Counted from the stretch's first letter, positions 44,130 to 56,095 are shown. The stretch: DNA of 64,000 bases from Symbiodinium sp. CCMP2592 (GCA_905221615.1 CAJNDT010004624.1:372001-436000); one strand, 5' to 3'. Notes: generated by a model not told the origin, from the letters alone. Numbers and translations are program-made.

Positions 44130-44925
44130 ATGGAGGCTCCGCCTGCCCGCAGGGCTACCTACTCCGAGCTACTGCGCTCGCAGAGGTGCCGGCTTGTTGT
44201 CCTTGCATTTGAGGTTGGAGGCCGCTGGAGTCCGCAGCTGCCCAGTTCGACGCCCCCTTGCTCGCTGCCGGGCCCGTGCCGTGCCTTGTCCGTTGCGGCG
44301 TGCAACCATACCGGCCCTCACTTCTGGATAGTTTGGTTTGCCCCGTGCACCAGTGAGCTGCAGCGTTGGATTCGGGCGTGCAGCAGTGCCTGCTTCTTGC
44401 ATTTCTTGCACAGGGACCGCGGAACTCCAGTCGCAAAAGGTACAACAAAAAACAGCGCGCCCTCGCTTCAGCAAGCCGCCCGGCGTAAGCGTCGCGACAC
44501 CTACCCCGAGCACGCTCGCGGCACTGCCACCTTCTTGTGTTCGCTGTCGAGGTTGGTGGCCGCTGGGGCCCCGAGCCATTCCTCAGGCTCCTCGCGTGCG
44601 TGCAAGCGTTGCGTGCCCACGCTTCCGTAAGGTCGGCTCGTGTGCGGCCTATGTGTCCAACTGGAGCAGCATCATTGCCGTCGCGGCGCAAAGGGCTCTC
44701 GCCAGCACCGTCGCCTCTGGTGCCGGCGAGCCGGCTGCGCATGAGGCCTTGCAAGACGATCGCTGGCTGCACTCCCTTGCCCCGAGCCGACTCCCGCAGT
44801 GCAGGCACGACGTAGATTCCAAGTGCACTGGGTCCGGTTGTAAGAAGGGTGCGCAAAGCCGCTTCCTCGCAGCGTTACTTACGCCCTGCTGGAGGGCGGC
44901 GTGTTGGCTTCACGAGTTGTAGGAG
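44130..44925 (+). pseudogene. Decayed LINE C-terminus, two partial copies
   Basis: LVVLAFEVGGRWSPQ is read at about 44190-44240, and a second related VEVGGRWGPEPFLRLLACV at about 44540-44600, followed in another frame by SNWSSIIAVAAQRALASTVA (about 44655-44715). I associate the EVGGRW...AAQRA pattern with the C-terminus of dinoflagellate LINE ORFs. Two copies of the same motif 350 bp apart mean either a tandem partial duplication or two fragments. Many frame changes show decay. Confidence 0.5.
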
Positions 44926-45005
44926 CTAAAAAATAGGACTGGGGCGCCCTGACCGTCCGCGGGCAGAAAAAAGTGTCAGACAAAAAAAAATAGAAACCTG
45001 TGCTG

Positions 45006-45206
45006 CTAGCTTGCGTGCGAAAGTACCAGCGGGCCGAGCAGATCGTCCACCTCGTCGTCCAGCGCGCGGAAGTGCTCGTCTGTGCCTTTGAGAAAAACTG
45101 GCCAGCGGGGAAGCGCATGGGTCATCGGGCCGGTGGCCGACAATTTCGGGTGGCAGTGGGCCGTCAGGGTCGGGTTTGACGATTGCTGGGATCGCAGGAG
45201 TGGCAC
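45006..45206 (-). other. Possible minus-strand exon, unknown
   Basis: A minus frame ends with GTDEHFRALDDEVDDLLGPL, which looks coding, but it is short and has no supporting signal beyond an open frame. Overlapping minus frames exist. Regions 44926-45730 otherwise hold nothing I recognise. Confidence 0.15.
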
Positions 45207-45734
45207 CAGAGCCGGGTAATGAGAAGATATAAATAGGGCTCAAAATTATGTAAGGCCATGAGATGCATAGCACGGACGTGAAACAGAACGATGACACTTA
45301 GGTAAAACGGTCGTTCTTGACATGAACCCGAGTTGGCTCCAACATTTGTTTTGGATGGCTTTCAGCAATCAGCGGGAAATGGCTGGAGATAAGACAGCAT
45401 CCAATCCACGGCTGTCCGAGCAAATCATTCAGGTGGTATGCAAACCTAGAAGCCCGCTTTCTTGCATTTACAGCTTGCTAATGTGATCTAATGTGGTACC
45501 AAACCGGGAAGGCAAGAAGGGAGTAGCACGACGTAGGAAAATTCCCGTCGCTGGCGCCCTGCCTGGCGCGCAGCACCCGCCGCTCGAGGACGTACTGCAC
45601 GATGCAATCCCTCCCAGCCCCAGCCGCCTCGGCCCGTAGCGCGCAGGTTGCACGGGGACTTGGACTTGCGAGTTAGGTAAAAAGGAAATAACTACCGTGT
45701 CGGAATAAATTGATCGAAACACTAACGTTGCGGC

Positions 45735-45794
<60 letters not shown>
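45735..45794. repeat. (CT)n microsatellite
   Basis: About 29 uninterrupted CT units. A short (CT)5-6 also occurs near 16309-16320 and at 25077-25088. Confidence 0.97.
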
Positions 45795-45798
<4 letters not shown>

Positions 45799-47070
45799 CG
45801 TGCCATCATCAAGAGTCTCGCAATGCAAGGGCACGAAAAACGCAGGCCAGAATGTCAGGAAGCTTAGCGCGAACGCTAAACCTCCTTCATCCTTCGGGCC
45901 CACTGAACTGGACAAGAACTTGCCCGTTGCGGAGTTGTGCTGCGGAATCATCAATCGCATCCAGAAAAGCAAACTTCACGACCCGTGGGTATGGGTGGGT
46001 CTCCGACCTCTTTTTGGCACGATGGTGAGAGCGTGTCCACGTGGACCGGCTTTAAACATGGCGGTTGACTGCATTCTCACATATGTACTGATTTGGTGTA
46101 CAATGTGCAGTTTGTTGCTACCGTTTGCTAAGCCGCAGAGGCGTGTGAGATGTGATGCATTGTGATGCGGTTGACGTTCGTACATAGTTGCACGATGTGT
46201 GGCATCCACACATCCCGTTCTTTGCACAGCTTGTTTCACAGTTCTGACCGTGACCCACGGTCGTTCCTAGGCATTCCTCTGGTGTATGCTTCCCAAATGA
46301 ACATGTTCGTGGGAGGATGCTTAGGGTTCCCAGCTTTCGTGTTCGTGTTAACAACCCGATTCCGGTTTGATTCGACGTCACTGGTGCCGCTGTCGGCTCC
46401 GCAAGAATAGTTGCCTCCGCGACCCACGTCGTAGATCTTCTTGCTATGGGTGCGACGCGTGGACTGTGCTGCTTGACAGCATTCCCATTTCGTCGCCGTT
46501 GCTGCAGTGATCAGAATAGTGGAAGATTAAAACTTAGGGGCCGATGAATGTCAGACAAGCTGCTGCAAGCGGATCGTGGACAAGAATACCATACTCTTCC
46601 TTCCCTGCAACGAAGGCACATTTATAGATTTGTTGCTGAGTTGGTTTGTACGTTCGCTCCTCGCATGAAGCCATGCATCATCGCGAATTGTTTTATCCTG
46701 TACATAAGATTGGGCAAGTGGCGGCTGTGCGATTTGTTCAGACATCTTAGACACAGCACAGCACAGAACGGAAGAATGCAGGATTGATAACGGAATGTGG
46801 TGAGCACAACTAATGGCGGAACCAACTTGTGGGTGTGAGCTGCCACAACAGGCAAGGCGATGGTGATCGTCCGCTGCATCGACCGTCTCCGCTTTGATGC
46901 GCCGGCCGATGCCAACCGGGAGCCTCGATTAGGTTGAGATTTTCGACCGCGGTGGGTTGCATGCGAGCATGGCAGATCATGGCAGTTGTTCTTACGTTGA
47001 ACCTTTGTATTTGGTGCAGCTTTGTTTTGCTACGCAGGCGATGGCAGTCCATGAGTCGTAATTTAGGCTA
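45795..47070. other. No recognisable feature
   Basis: Open frames on both strands are short and without motifs. A plus frame at about 45830-46020 (KPPSSFGPTELDKNLPVAEL) is weakly protein-like but unsupported. Confidence 0.3.
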
Positions 47071-47793
47071 TTGATGTCAGTGCGGTGCACTGTTTTTTCC
47101 TATTGTGGTGTCCATCAGGTCTGTACAACACAGTTATGTGGCACTCCGCTTGGAAGCCCAGTAGCTCCTCAGGTCATGCTTGTGATTCCGGATTGCATCC
47201 AGCACAAGACCAAGATTCTCCAGCGGCACTGTGCGGGCAAACTGCATGTCTCTCGACTTACAGACACCGATGGTTCCACACAACAGACCACGAAGCTATG
47301 CTTGGGACGGCTCACTGGTCACTATTGGGTCCTTGGCCTCAAACTTCTGCAACGGCTGTGCGAACCTGAGGTGGCGCAGCTGGGGAAGTTGGAGAAGAGC
47401 TGGTCGAAGGAGAAATGGGACGAGTGCATGGAACCCCCGGCAGCGATAAGCAGGATATCCGCACCCTGTTTTTGCCGTTGTTTACTAATGGTTGTCACTG
47501 GTAACACTATGGGCGGCGGGCACTGCGGCTCCAGCTGTAGTGCAGTGGACGAAGATAGGGTTTTTGTACACTCCAGACTGCATACGGGAACACCAGCAAT
47601 TGAAGGTTGGGAACTGGATGAATTCTTGAGTCGTGCAGTAATCGCACTCCGGCGCAGCCCCGTGCGCATTTTGGTGTGTTGTCGGATGGAGAAAGGCGCA
47701 GTTTCTTCGTGTCCGGTTTGGCTCAAAGTGACATATTTGTCCCCTCGCGCTTGGTGTTGTCTGGAACCATGTTTTCGTTCATTTATGGTTTAG
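47071..47793 (+). other. Unassigned 240-codon ORF, doubtful
   Basis: This is the longest open frame in the 45-50 kb region. It is Cys-rich and lacks any motif I recognise, and the minus strand is open over much of it. It could be a random frame in GC-neutral DNA. Upstream at 47711-47723 the string GGTTTGGCTCAAA partly resembles the 3' end of the dinoflagellate spliced leader. Confidence 0.15.
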
Positions 47794-48109
47794 GAGTTCT
47801 TCACGAAAGTCAACACCGCTCTCCATTGCAATGTCGTGCAAAATGTGGGATATCATCTTCCGGTTACAGTTCCGCGCGTGTCCGCTGGTCGAAATTTGCC
47901 ACAGCCTCGTTTGCAAAATGTAGTGGTCAGCTGTGTCTGCAGCCAAACCAAGTCGGCTACGTGTTCCGTCAGCGTATACACTGCACACCACTGGGGTCTA
48001 GGCTGATGACTCTCAGTTTCTGCCGTGGTGATAATATAATGGCCCACGGGGAGATCAGTGGATGTTTGTTTTTGAAGTGGGATTCATCCTATCGTGGCGC
48101 AGTGCCTGT

Positions 48110-48200
48110 TGCGCTCTAGCTGAGGAATCGAACCACATACTGGTCGGGACGCCTGATATCTTTTACCACGCGCTCACCAACGCGTCGCTAGTCTGTTTGT
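48110..48200 (-). ncRNA. tRNA-like element (SINE or tRNA pseudogene candidate)
   Basis: On the minus strand an A-box-like TAGCGACGCGTTGG (48190-48177) is followed 42 bases later by a perfect B-box GGTTCGATTCC (48134-48124). A 4-bp CGCG D-stem with an 8-base loop and a 4-of-5-bp T-stem can be drawn, and CTAGC/GCTAG could close an acceptor stem. No convincing anticodon stem is visible. It therefore looks like a Pol III promoter of a tRNA-derived SINE rather than a working tRNA gene. Confidence 0.35.
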
Positions 48201-50560
48201 TACGACTTGGAGTGAAAGTATGACTGAGGAGTGTGGTGACCTTACCTTGATGGCCGGAGCTATCCTTTTCGGGGACATGACAGGTTTCTCAGCCTGAAGA
48301 GCTTCTGCTTCCTGGTCTTCGATGACTGTGACCGTGCAGTTCGAGGCGATGCGACTCTTAGTTGGAATAGCTTCGAGCTTTTGCGGCTTTTTGCACCTTT
48401 TTCACGTACCGACCGCAAGGATGGCAGGCATCTGTCACGATGTACTTCACCCTTTCTGCAGCGAGACCTCGGCCTCGATCCGCATTGCCGGGTTTACGAC
48501 AAAGCCTTCCAAGGAGGGGGCAAGGGACACTGGGAGCGCTTCTTCGTTCGCAGCTTTCTTGCACAGTTCTCGAAGCTTCGAGGAGAGCTTGGGGCGTGGA
48601 GAGCTCGAGATGCATGCATGCATGTTCCTCGTCCGTGGTGGCTTACGTGATTGTCGTTACTTTGTATTAGAACGGCTTCATCGCACTTTGACGCGCGCCA
48701 GTGGAGACTGCATAGTTACAGTACGGCATAGTTTTGGTACTGGACAAGATATCTGGCAGATTCGAGGCAGCAGCTCCAGCGACTATTTCGCGCCAGTCTC
48801 TATATTCCTGATGCCTCGGACGAGTATCATGGCAATTGCTCCGAAGACGATGCCTTTACGCAGGTCCATTGTTGCCAAGAGGTGATGGTGATAGGAAACA
48901 CCAGAGATGGAACCGCTGACGACAAGCATGCTGATGATGGTCGTCGTGGTTGTGGCTGCTGCTGCTGCTATCGCTGCTGGCACTTGGTGGTATTGATTGC
49001 CGGGCTAGATAAATCATTCATACTCTTCATATTTGAGACATGCACAGTCTAGTCGCCAGCGGCATGCATGCTCGAGTCTCCTAGAGTCTCGGGTGGCGCA
49101 GGTGGATGTTGCACCAGAAGGAGAGGAACATGGCAAGTGTGTCAAGTTTCTCCATGCTTGGGTGCTGCTACTTGATGAGATTGGCATGCTCACATGACAC
49201 CTTGCATGCTTGGCTCGCCGCTCCGGGTCCTGGGTTTTGCTTCGCGCCCAAAGCAGTCGACCCACTGTTTCTTTCCAAGGGGCCTGGTACGGAAATGCAC
49301 CGAAAGGCCGGCCCGGCGGCTTGTCGTTACAACCCGAGCGCAACGCTTTCAGAAGCCCCCGGCTGCCTCGAAGACTGTCCTGCAGGTTGGGTACGGTCGC
49401 CAGCATCAAGGACATCCCGCGCATCCTTTGCCAGCTCCCCAAGGTTTTTGAGCAACTTGGCAGGGCATCTCGCCGGAGATCTTGGTCGAGGGTGAATCGG
49501 GTTAAAACTTCAGTTGTTTCGCAGAGTTTGGAGGTTCTTGGCTCTTCGCATACAGGGGTGGCAGAGCTCAAAGTATTTCGCCTGTTTGCGACGTAGTCGG
49601 ATGCCCAAAGATGGAAAGATGGGACTTCAAAAGAAAGCCGAACTCCAAGATCGAAGGATGCGTTCTTGTTCGCCATCACGAAGGGAGCCAGGGCGCAGCT
49701 GCAGGGCAAGATTTCCACGCTCAGACAGCACACGCAAGATTGTCCAGAACGCAGCAGCTGTGCCGAATTGTAAAAACTTCAGGCTCGCATTCAGGCCACA
49801 GGTGCCGGTCATAGCGGTCATGACGATGCTATATTGCCTTAGCAAGCCTTTTGCTCCCAGGACAGGAGGCAGAGGCTTTGGAGCGAACACTTCCGGCGCT
49901 GCAAGAGTTGCTACTGGAAGCAGTGCCCCGTGGACACAAGGAAAGCTTCAGAAGATGAACCTACTAGTAGTAATGATAGCAACAGTAATGTAGTAACGTA
50001 GTAGTACCTGTAGCAGCGACAAAGTTAAAGATTTCACAACACGCTGACCCACCAGAGTAAGACTGACCGTCAAATCCCAGCCTTCCAGTCGTCACCATCG
50101 TTGTCATCACGCCACAACAACGAAATCCTATTCCTCGCCAGGAAACTGCCCCACAATCGCTGTTTTGATTCCTACTTGGTGCTGCTCCTTTCCTTCTATA
50201 TGTGCATCACGTACATAGCTTTCTGGGATGAACCTAGCTGTGGCAGTCGGCAGCACCGCATTCTTGCCCGCCTCCGGCCTGATGCAGAAGTCGATATTGC
50301 AGAGTTAAGCATACTGGCTGTTAACAGTTCAGTGCTTATTGTATTAAGTTTCACAGTGCCAGGTATGTTACTAGTTACCACAACATTTTCAATCCTTTTT
50401 AGACCCGGGACGGGCAAAGCTCGCTGGTTGGGCTTGAGCCTTTGCTACACAACTGAAGCAGTGTCCGCATGAGGACCTTTAGTACAAACAGCTCTTTGGA
50501 CGATGAACAAACACTGTCTACAACAAAACAACGGTCACCAGATGTCTTACTAGAACCGTT
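48201..50560. other. No recognisable gene
   Basis: Several 100-240-codon open frames overlap on both strands (for example 49014-49733 minus and 49210-49596 plus) without recognisable motifs. A small GCT repeat lies at 48957-48968. I cannot support a gene here. Confidence 0.3.
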
Positions 50561-50565
50561 GTTGC

Positions 50566-51053
50566 ATGAATCACGATAATTTTCTCGTAAGGCCGACTTT
50601 GGAGCTCTATGCACAAGAGCAGAGTCTGGACTGGTTTTCAATTCCCAAGTATTCCGCCAAAGCTGAGAAGCTCATGGAAATCGTGACTGAGGACTGCAGG
50701 GGACCTTAGGCGCAGCTTTGTTTGTTGTCTTTTGGGAGCTTTGCTGGAGAGTGGTTTCGCGCAGCCTCCAGGACTTGACAGAGAGGAAGCGGTGCCTCGT
50801 CCTGGTCAAGGATGGGGCCATCTCCGGCCCTCTGGCACACATCTTGTCCGAATGGCTTACAGCACCGACAGGGTATATTTGTGGAAACATGACCAAAGAG
50901 CAGCGGAACGACACCTTGTCCCGATTCCGATCGGGTGACCTAGCTGTTTTGGTGTCGACGAATGTTGCCAACCTGCCGGAGTGCAAGCTGGTGGTTCACT
51001 TTGATGAGTATCGCACACCGCCACCTTGGCATTTCATAGCAAGGCTTGTCTGA
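50566..51053 (+). pseudogene. Dicer/RIG-I-type helicase C-terminal domain fragment
   Basis: ATG at 50566 opens a frame reading TLELYAQEQSLDWFSIPKYS, AKAEKLMEIVTED, up to a stop near 50707. A second frame (50718-51053) continues with RKRCLVLVKDGAISGPLAHI, TGYICGNMTKEQRNDTLSRF, RSGDLAVLVSTNVA, NLPECKLVVHFDEYRTPPPW. This is the helicase motif IV-V-VI region typical of Dicer-like and RIG-I-like helicases. The expected EEGLD-type block between STNVA and LPEC is missing (about five residues), and the final arginine finger QxRGRAR is not seen. The frame break plus deletion suggests a pseudogene or retrocopy fragment. Confidence 0.65.
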
Positions 51054-51221
51054 GAATCCTTCGCGGTATGGCACCATTTTTTTCATTATTACCGACCAGA
51101 GTCCCAGACCTTAAGTCCCAAGGCAGGCGCACCCTCAGACGGCTGCACGTGGGCGGAGTCCCGGTCTGAAGGCTGGCGGTCTATGAACTCAGTGGGTTTG
51201 TCCTAAGACCGTATGGCTGTG

Positions 51222-52031
51222 TCATAAAGCTGTTCTGTTCGCTGCGATGTTGAAAAGCTTAAGTTGCCCACCATCAGGCAATTCCATGCAAATCCAGGTA
51301 GATTCTTCAAGTTGCCACTTTTCAGTGACCTCACCTAGGTAATACTCAACCGTCCTAGCGAAAAGTTCCCCACTATATGAGGAGCCTTGCAGGATACCCC
51401 TACCAATATCCTGAGACCAGTCATGGTCTGCCATACTAAGGAGTACTGTCGAATCGGAAATGATGAGTAGCAGGACTTCAGCTTCTCGATGAGGGCCGAT
51501 GAGTCGAAGGAATTTGCTGACTGCAAGGTGGTCTAGGTGGTCAAACGCGCTAGCTATATCCAGTTTGGCTACAACAAGCGGGAGTCCGTATTCATTAGAT
51601 AACCTAACACACTGTTGGAGACGCATGAGCCCTCAAGAGTTTGGGCCCCTGGAATACAGCTGAACTGACCTGCCCTCATAGGCGGAAATGTGCCCTCACA
51701 CGATAGAGGAGAAGTTTGGTGAAAATTTTGCCCGGAACAGAAGATAAAATAAAACTATTGGCCGAAGATCTTTAGGGGTAGAGGGAGCAACCAGTTTAGG
51801 TATAAAGGTGAGCCTAGAGATAATCCAGTCACGAGGAACTTGAGTAGACCCCAACAGAATACAATTAAAATAGTCCACAACATGGTCTCTTAGGTCAGTT
51901 TGCATTGCAATCTGCAAGAACTCATAACTGATTCCGTCGGCCCCACTAGATATTCCTCGTTTGCAAGTCGCGAGTACTCCATCTACCTCTTCCGGGGTAA
52001 GCAGCCTGGGAGCCATAGCTGGACCAAGCAA
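51222..52031 (-). pseudogene. Non-LTR retrotransposon reverse transcriptase fragment
   Basis: Read from 52031 leftwards on the minus strand. The first frame (52031-51696) has EEVDGVLATCKRGISSGADG, RDWIISRLTFIPKL and PKDLRPI, the RT0-RT2 region. The second frame (51626-51222) has LPLVVAKLDIASAFDHLDHL (RT motif A) and RGILQGSSYSGELF (motif B). A frameshift and a small gap separate them, and the catalytic YADD region that should follow is absent, so the fragment is truncated. It faces opposite to the other LINE remnant at 42-45 kb. Confidence 0.8.
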
Positions 52032-52103
52032 CCATGCAGGTGTATTGCTTCAAGAATGATCCCCAGCTGGCGTTGACGGCTGAAAGAAGAATGATGCCCA
52101 GCT

Positions 52104-53676
52104 TCAAGATGCTGATGTCAAGATTGCAGATTCAACCCATGTCCTGGGACATAGTGCAGTTCCTTGTCTCATGCTAGGCCTGTGGCAGGCATGTGAACAA
52201 GCGCCAGCTGTTACTGTTGTCTTCCCGGGATCTGGACCTGCCAGGCGCTGACCGTGTGCACGATCGGCCCAGCGCAAAAAGTAATCTAAATCCCACATTT
52301 CGGAATTCAGATTTTGTACTGACATGGCAACATCCAATCATCCCAAAGGTCCCAGCGCTTGCAGATTGATCCTCGGATTCGGAGCCACCGATAGCCGATA
52401 GCCGTACAGCAGCCCAAGATCGCGAAGGACAGCTTTGGCGAAACGGCCCGAGACCGAGCTGCGTGAGGAGGATCTCGAGCTGCCGGGCTCTGCAAAGTTC
52501 TTGGCAAGGCAATGCATCGGGAAGTGTGACCTCGCGATGCCCCGAAAGGCCAAAACCAACACCTTATCCGGTCATCCCCAGTGGGATACACTGTGACGTT
52601 GCGTTTTGTGGAAGAGAGGTCCAGGAAGTCGTTTGAGTCGCCACATCTGACTTGCCCGAAGAGCCCAAGCGCACAGCGCTGAAGCAAGGTTCGAGGCAGA
52701 GAGCCGCGCGAAGCGGCCACGATTGGGGCCAGGGCTCCTTGAAGTGGAGGGTGACAGCGGCCTGATTAATGTGCAGCCTGGCAGCTTGAGCATAAGGGTT
52801 TTATGCTTTGGGTTAGGGATTTTCCCGTGACTGCGACGACGAGATAATTCGGAACGGTCCGAGGTGGTGTTGCCGGTCTAGGAATCCATTCGCAGCCGTT
52901 TTCACTCCCACACTGGGTCTGAAGAGCATCCGGTGCCGCGATGATATCTAAGGCACAACTGTCGCGAGCTGGTCAACCGATACTGCGCAGAGGCCGAGTT
53001 TTGAAATACTCACTCGAAAGAGGCTCCAATCTTACAGGCATCTATTCGTTCCCAACCTTGCCTGAGCCTCAGAAGCCATTGGTCCGAAGACTTCAGTCGT
53101 CGAATGTCCACAGGTGCTTGCAGACAGCTTCGTCGTTGACGACATGTTTTGCCGCGACGAGTCGGGGATCTTGAATGTCAGATACCCAACACCACGAGGC
53201 CCCCCGACATTCGATTAAGGCTGTCTTGCAAACGGCTGAAGCCATTACTGCCACTGTTGCGCTTCCTACTTCGAATTTGTTCTTAGTGCTGCTGCGATTG
53301 GTACTGGTGCTCCACAAGTCACAGCTGCTGCGGTTGATGTTGCTGCTGCGAATTAGCGGTCGTACTCATTGTCGTTCCTGTTTGCTTTCTTTTCCTGTCA
53401 TACCTGAACTGACGTCACCCTTAGTAGTATTTCAAGTTACTAGTTCTTTTTATGACTGTTGTAGTTTGGTGCATTGTGTTTACCTGTGTCACCGTTACCC
53501 CTGTTGCCAGCGGTTGGTTCGCTTCAACATGCTTGCACTAAGATATTGATAGTGATAGCCATGATGACCTTTGTGTTTGGTTGTGCTTCCATGGTTGTGC
53601 GCCCCATGCGCCCCTTTTCACGACTTACAGTTCATTGACATGGCATGGTAGTTTTGCTACGGATGATTGTTACCTG
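52104..53676. other. No confident gene
   Basis: Short frames on both strands. One minus frame near 53225-53095 (DPRLVAAKHVVNDEAVCKHL) looks weakly coding and ends at a stop, but splice signals are not clear. Confidence 0.25.
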
Positions 53677-53781
53677 AGGGGCCTAAATAATTACCGATAC
53701 TCTTTTGTGGGTTCCTTATCATAATTATTTTGTAACGGGCCCCAAAACCTTATTCCCTATTCTAATTATTACGGCCCCTAT
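53677..53781. mobile_element. MITE-like element with GGGGCC terminal inverted repeats
   Basis: AGGGGCCTAAATAATTA at the left end matches the complement of TAATTATTACGGCCCCTA at the right end at about 13 of 16 positions. The interior (about 70 bp) is AT-rich. Its GGGGCC and CTTAT motifs resemble the inside of the element at 56894-56991, so the two may be related. Confidence 0.45.
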
Positions 53782-53904
53782 ATTACCTCCGCGCATCTTG
53801 ATGCCATCTCCTTCGTTTTGTGGCGCTTGAGGCTGGGAGACGGTAAGCCGCCAAGATGTGGACTCTTACTGGGCTGGAGACTCTCAGCACGAACCGGAGC
53901 AGCT

Positions 53905-54008
53905 TGGGAGTTCCCGAAACTAGAGGACTCGAATATAGCACTTTGAATAGTAGGATCCTTGCTATAAGAACTCCAAAATAAGGTGCCTCTAATTTGCGAA
54001 AACTCCCA
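53905..54008 (-). mobile_element. Introner-like MITE, copy 1 (104 bp)
   Basis: TGGGAGTTCCCGAAAC and the complement TGGGAGTTTTCGCAAA form imperfect terminal inverted repeats. It has the internal TAGTAGGATCC shared with copy 2. On the minus strand the borders read CAG|GTGGGAG...CTCCCAAG|C, a possible GT-AG intron. Confidence 0.6.
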
Positions 54009-54335
54009 CCTGAGTTGAGATGAGCGTGTAAATCGCAAGTTGGCACCAAACCAAAGGATGATCACCGCCCAGGAGACTTGACAGGCGTGTCTGAGTATCG
54101 GCCGGCTTGTGATCCCGGCGCAACCCGATCCTGAACCCCAAAGCCCTCAATCTTCACAGCCCGAGAGCATAAGTGAGCTGACGACCGCCGGTTGGAGCAA
54201 GGACTCCGAGGAGGTTTTCGACCCGAGCCGCAAGCGGCACCTTGGCAGGTCCTCGCCCGTTTGTGGCTTTGAGTCTCAGGTGTTGCGGGGGCTGAGTGCT
54301 TGCGGGGGTTTCTGACCTTTCGAGGTGGACCAAGG

Positions 54336-54447
54336 TGGGAGTTTCCGAGAATACGGGACGCTAATAAATCTAGAGAGAGACCCTAAATAGTAGGATCCTC
54401 TTTTCGGGACCCAAAGCAAGGTACTCTTATTTTTTCGGAAACTCCCA
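54336..54447 (+). mobile_element. Introner-like MITE, copy 2 (112 bp)
   Basis: Terminal inverted repeats TGGGAGTTTCCGAGA and TGGGAGTTTCCGAAA match at 14 of 15 bases. The interior has AGTAGGATCC like copy 1. On the plus strand the borders read AAG|GTGGGAG...CTCCCAG|GT, a possible GT-AG intron. Confidence 0.7.
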
Positions 54448-54741
54448 GGTTTCGACAAGACTTGATGGCACTCTGGTCTAACACGAGTCTACGCCCTGCT
54501 TTCCAGGGCGAGTCAACAGCCTTCTTAGGTTCCGAGTCCATGGCTGAGGTGAGCAGCTCCCACTTGAAAGCTCGAGCATAGCGAGCTCGACGTTCCATCT
54601 CCTGGGTTTTAGCGAAAGACTCAGGTACACCACGAGAGAGAAGGACGAGCTTCGTTTCCTGTTGCTCGGCTCTGCGAATTGGGGCCTCTGGCGGCAGAAT
54701 GAAGCAGCACTGTCCGATGAGCTCTTCAACCTTAGAAGCCA
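54448..54741 (-). CDS. Possible minus-strand exon, unknown function
   Basis: The minus frame reads MASKVEELIGQCCFILPPEA, EQQETKLVLLSRGVPESFAK and RRARYARAFKWELLTSAMDS, which looks like natural protein. It has an ATG at 54741; the frame continues upstream with lower quality. It then runs directly into MITE copy 2. Family not recognised. Confidence 0.35.
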
Positions 54742-55249
54742 TGTCACACACGTGCAAGCGCTTCCGTGAACGACAGCCTAAGACCCACAATCCGAAAAGC
54801 TTTCTCTCACCTTGTCGATATCCACACAAGGAAGCTTCACGAACACCTGGTGCTTGCGACTCCCCTCCCATGTGTTGAAGTGCCGGCACTATGTCTTGAT
54901 CGCAATTGTGGGAGTTGCAGTTGATGTCCTGCCCCAAGCTTCAGAGCTCTAGTCTAGACTCTAGATTCAATCTCCACCCACAACCCAGAACCTGCAGCAA
55001 GTGGTTGAGTGTGAGGTTCCTAGTCGCCCTACGCCTTCGCCAGACTGCGGCTTGGTGATTCTTTGAGTTTTGTGGCAAGGCGTTCCGCAGGTCAAACCTG
55101 CAGTGCCGTTAGCTGATGTGTGGTTCTCGTGGGCAGTATCTGTCGGGTCTTGCGTGCTGACAGCAATATCTTGCCAGGATTGCTTGGACAACCACAACCA
55201 GCCGACCACGGAAGCAACGCAGCTGGCGCGGGCGAAATTGGTCCCACAA

Positions 55250-55466
55250 TTCAGCCAGTTGTCGGATCATGTTCTGTCCAACACGCCCCTTCAGTAGAAT
55301 GAGCTGCGCTTCCGACCTGAAGCCCTGCAAGGAAGTGTCCCGCAGCCCCGGGTCGAACAGAAGCAGCTGCCAAGCGTATTTCGAGCGTGTCGACTGGTCC
55401 GCCCAAGTCCCGGCTCTGCGACGCTTGGACAAAGTCTGAGAGGCCCTTGGCCGTGGCAGTCGCCAT
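55250..55466 (-). other. Possible minus-strand exon, frame uncertain
   Basis: Two overlapping minus frames are both plausible. One begins MATATAKGLSDFVQASQSRD; the other reads WQLLLFDPGLRDTSLQGFRS and LILLKGRVGQNMIRQLAELW. One may be an exon of the same minus-strand gene as 54448-54741. Sequence 55470-56090 shows nothing more. Confidence 0.2.
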
Positions 55467-56095
55467 ACTTCCATAGTCACTCGTATCGTGACTTGATGAG
55501 TCTGAAAGACCGTTCAGGAGTGCAGCCGGATCCAGACAAAATTCCTTTCGGCTCGAGGTTCTTTGCAGGGAAAGGCATTTGGTCAGGTCGTTTCAAGTCA
55601 AGGGCAGGTTCAGCTCAATGAGAGACTACTGTTTAGGGAGGGGTCTTCACCAAGCAGAAGGGGTTTACGCTGGTGCCCCTCCAGAACAAAAGAAGGCTCG
55701 CTCCATTCGATGCCCAGGATTGGGCCCAAAAGACCTACCGTCAAAGCTGCGACAAGACGCTCGAGCTGCCCACTTGCACTCAAGCCCTTCGAGGTTCATG
55801 AGCGGTCATCCAAGAAGCAGTAACAAAATTGAAAGTTTCATCCGGTCGTCATGCGGCTCTGGAGCTGGGGTCCAAAAAATATACCTCGTGGTTTTGCCAC
55901 TGTTTGGCCATTCTTGCATCGCAAGAACGTGCAACCATGGGTTTTTTCGAGGCGTTATGCTTCTTGCATGCATGGCAAAATGAAAGACATCATCATTGAA
56001 CAAACTGCCGTTTGGCCGACGGTCCAGGGTTGGTGGTGTATTCAGCAGCATGCAAGAAACGGCAGCAGAAGAGCACGCCAAGCGTCTTCTTGCAG

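Noticed and set aside
49014-49733. 239-codon minus-strand ORF
   Set aside because: No motif, no splice signals, and overlapping plus-strand frames of similar quality.
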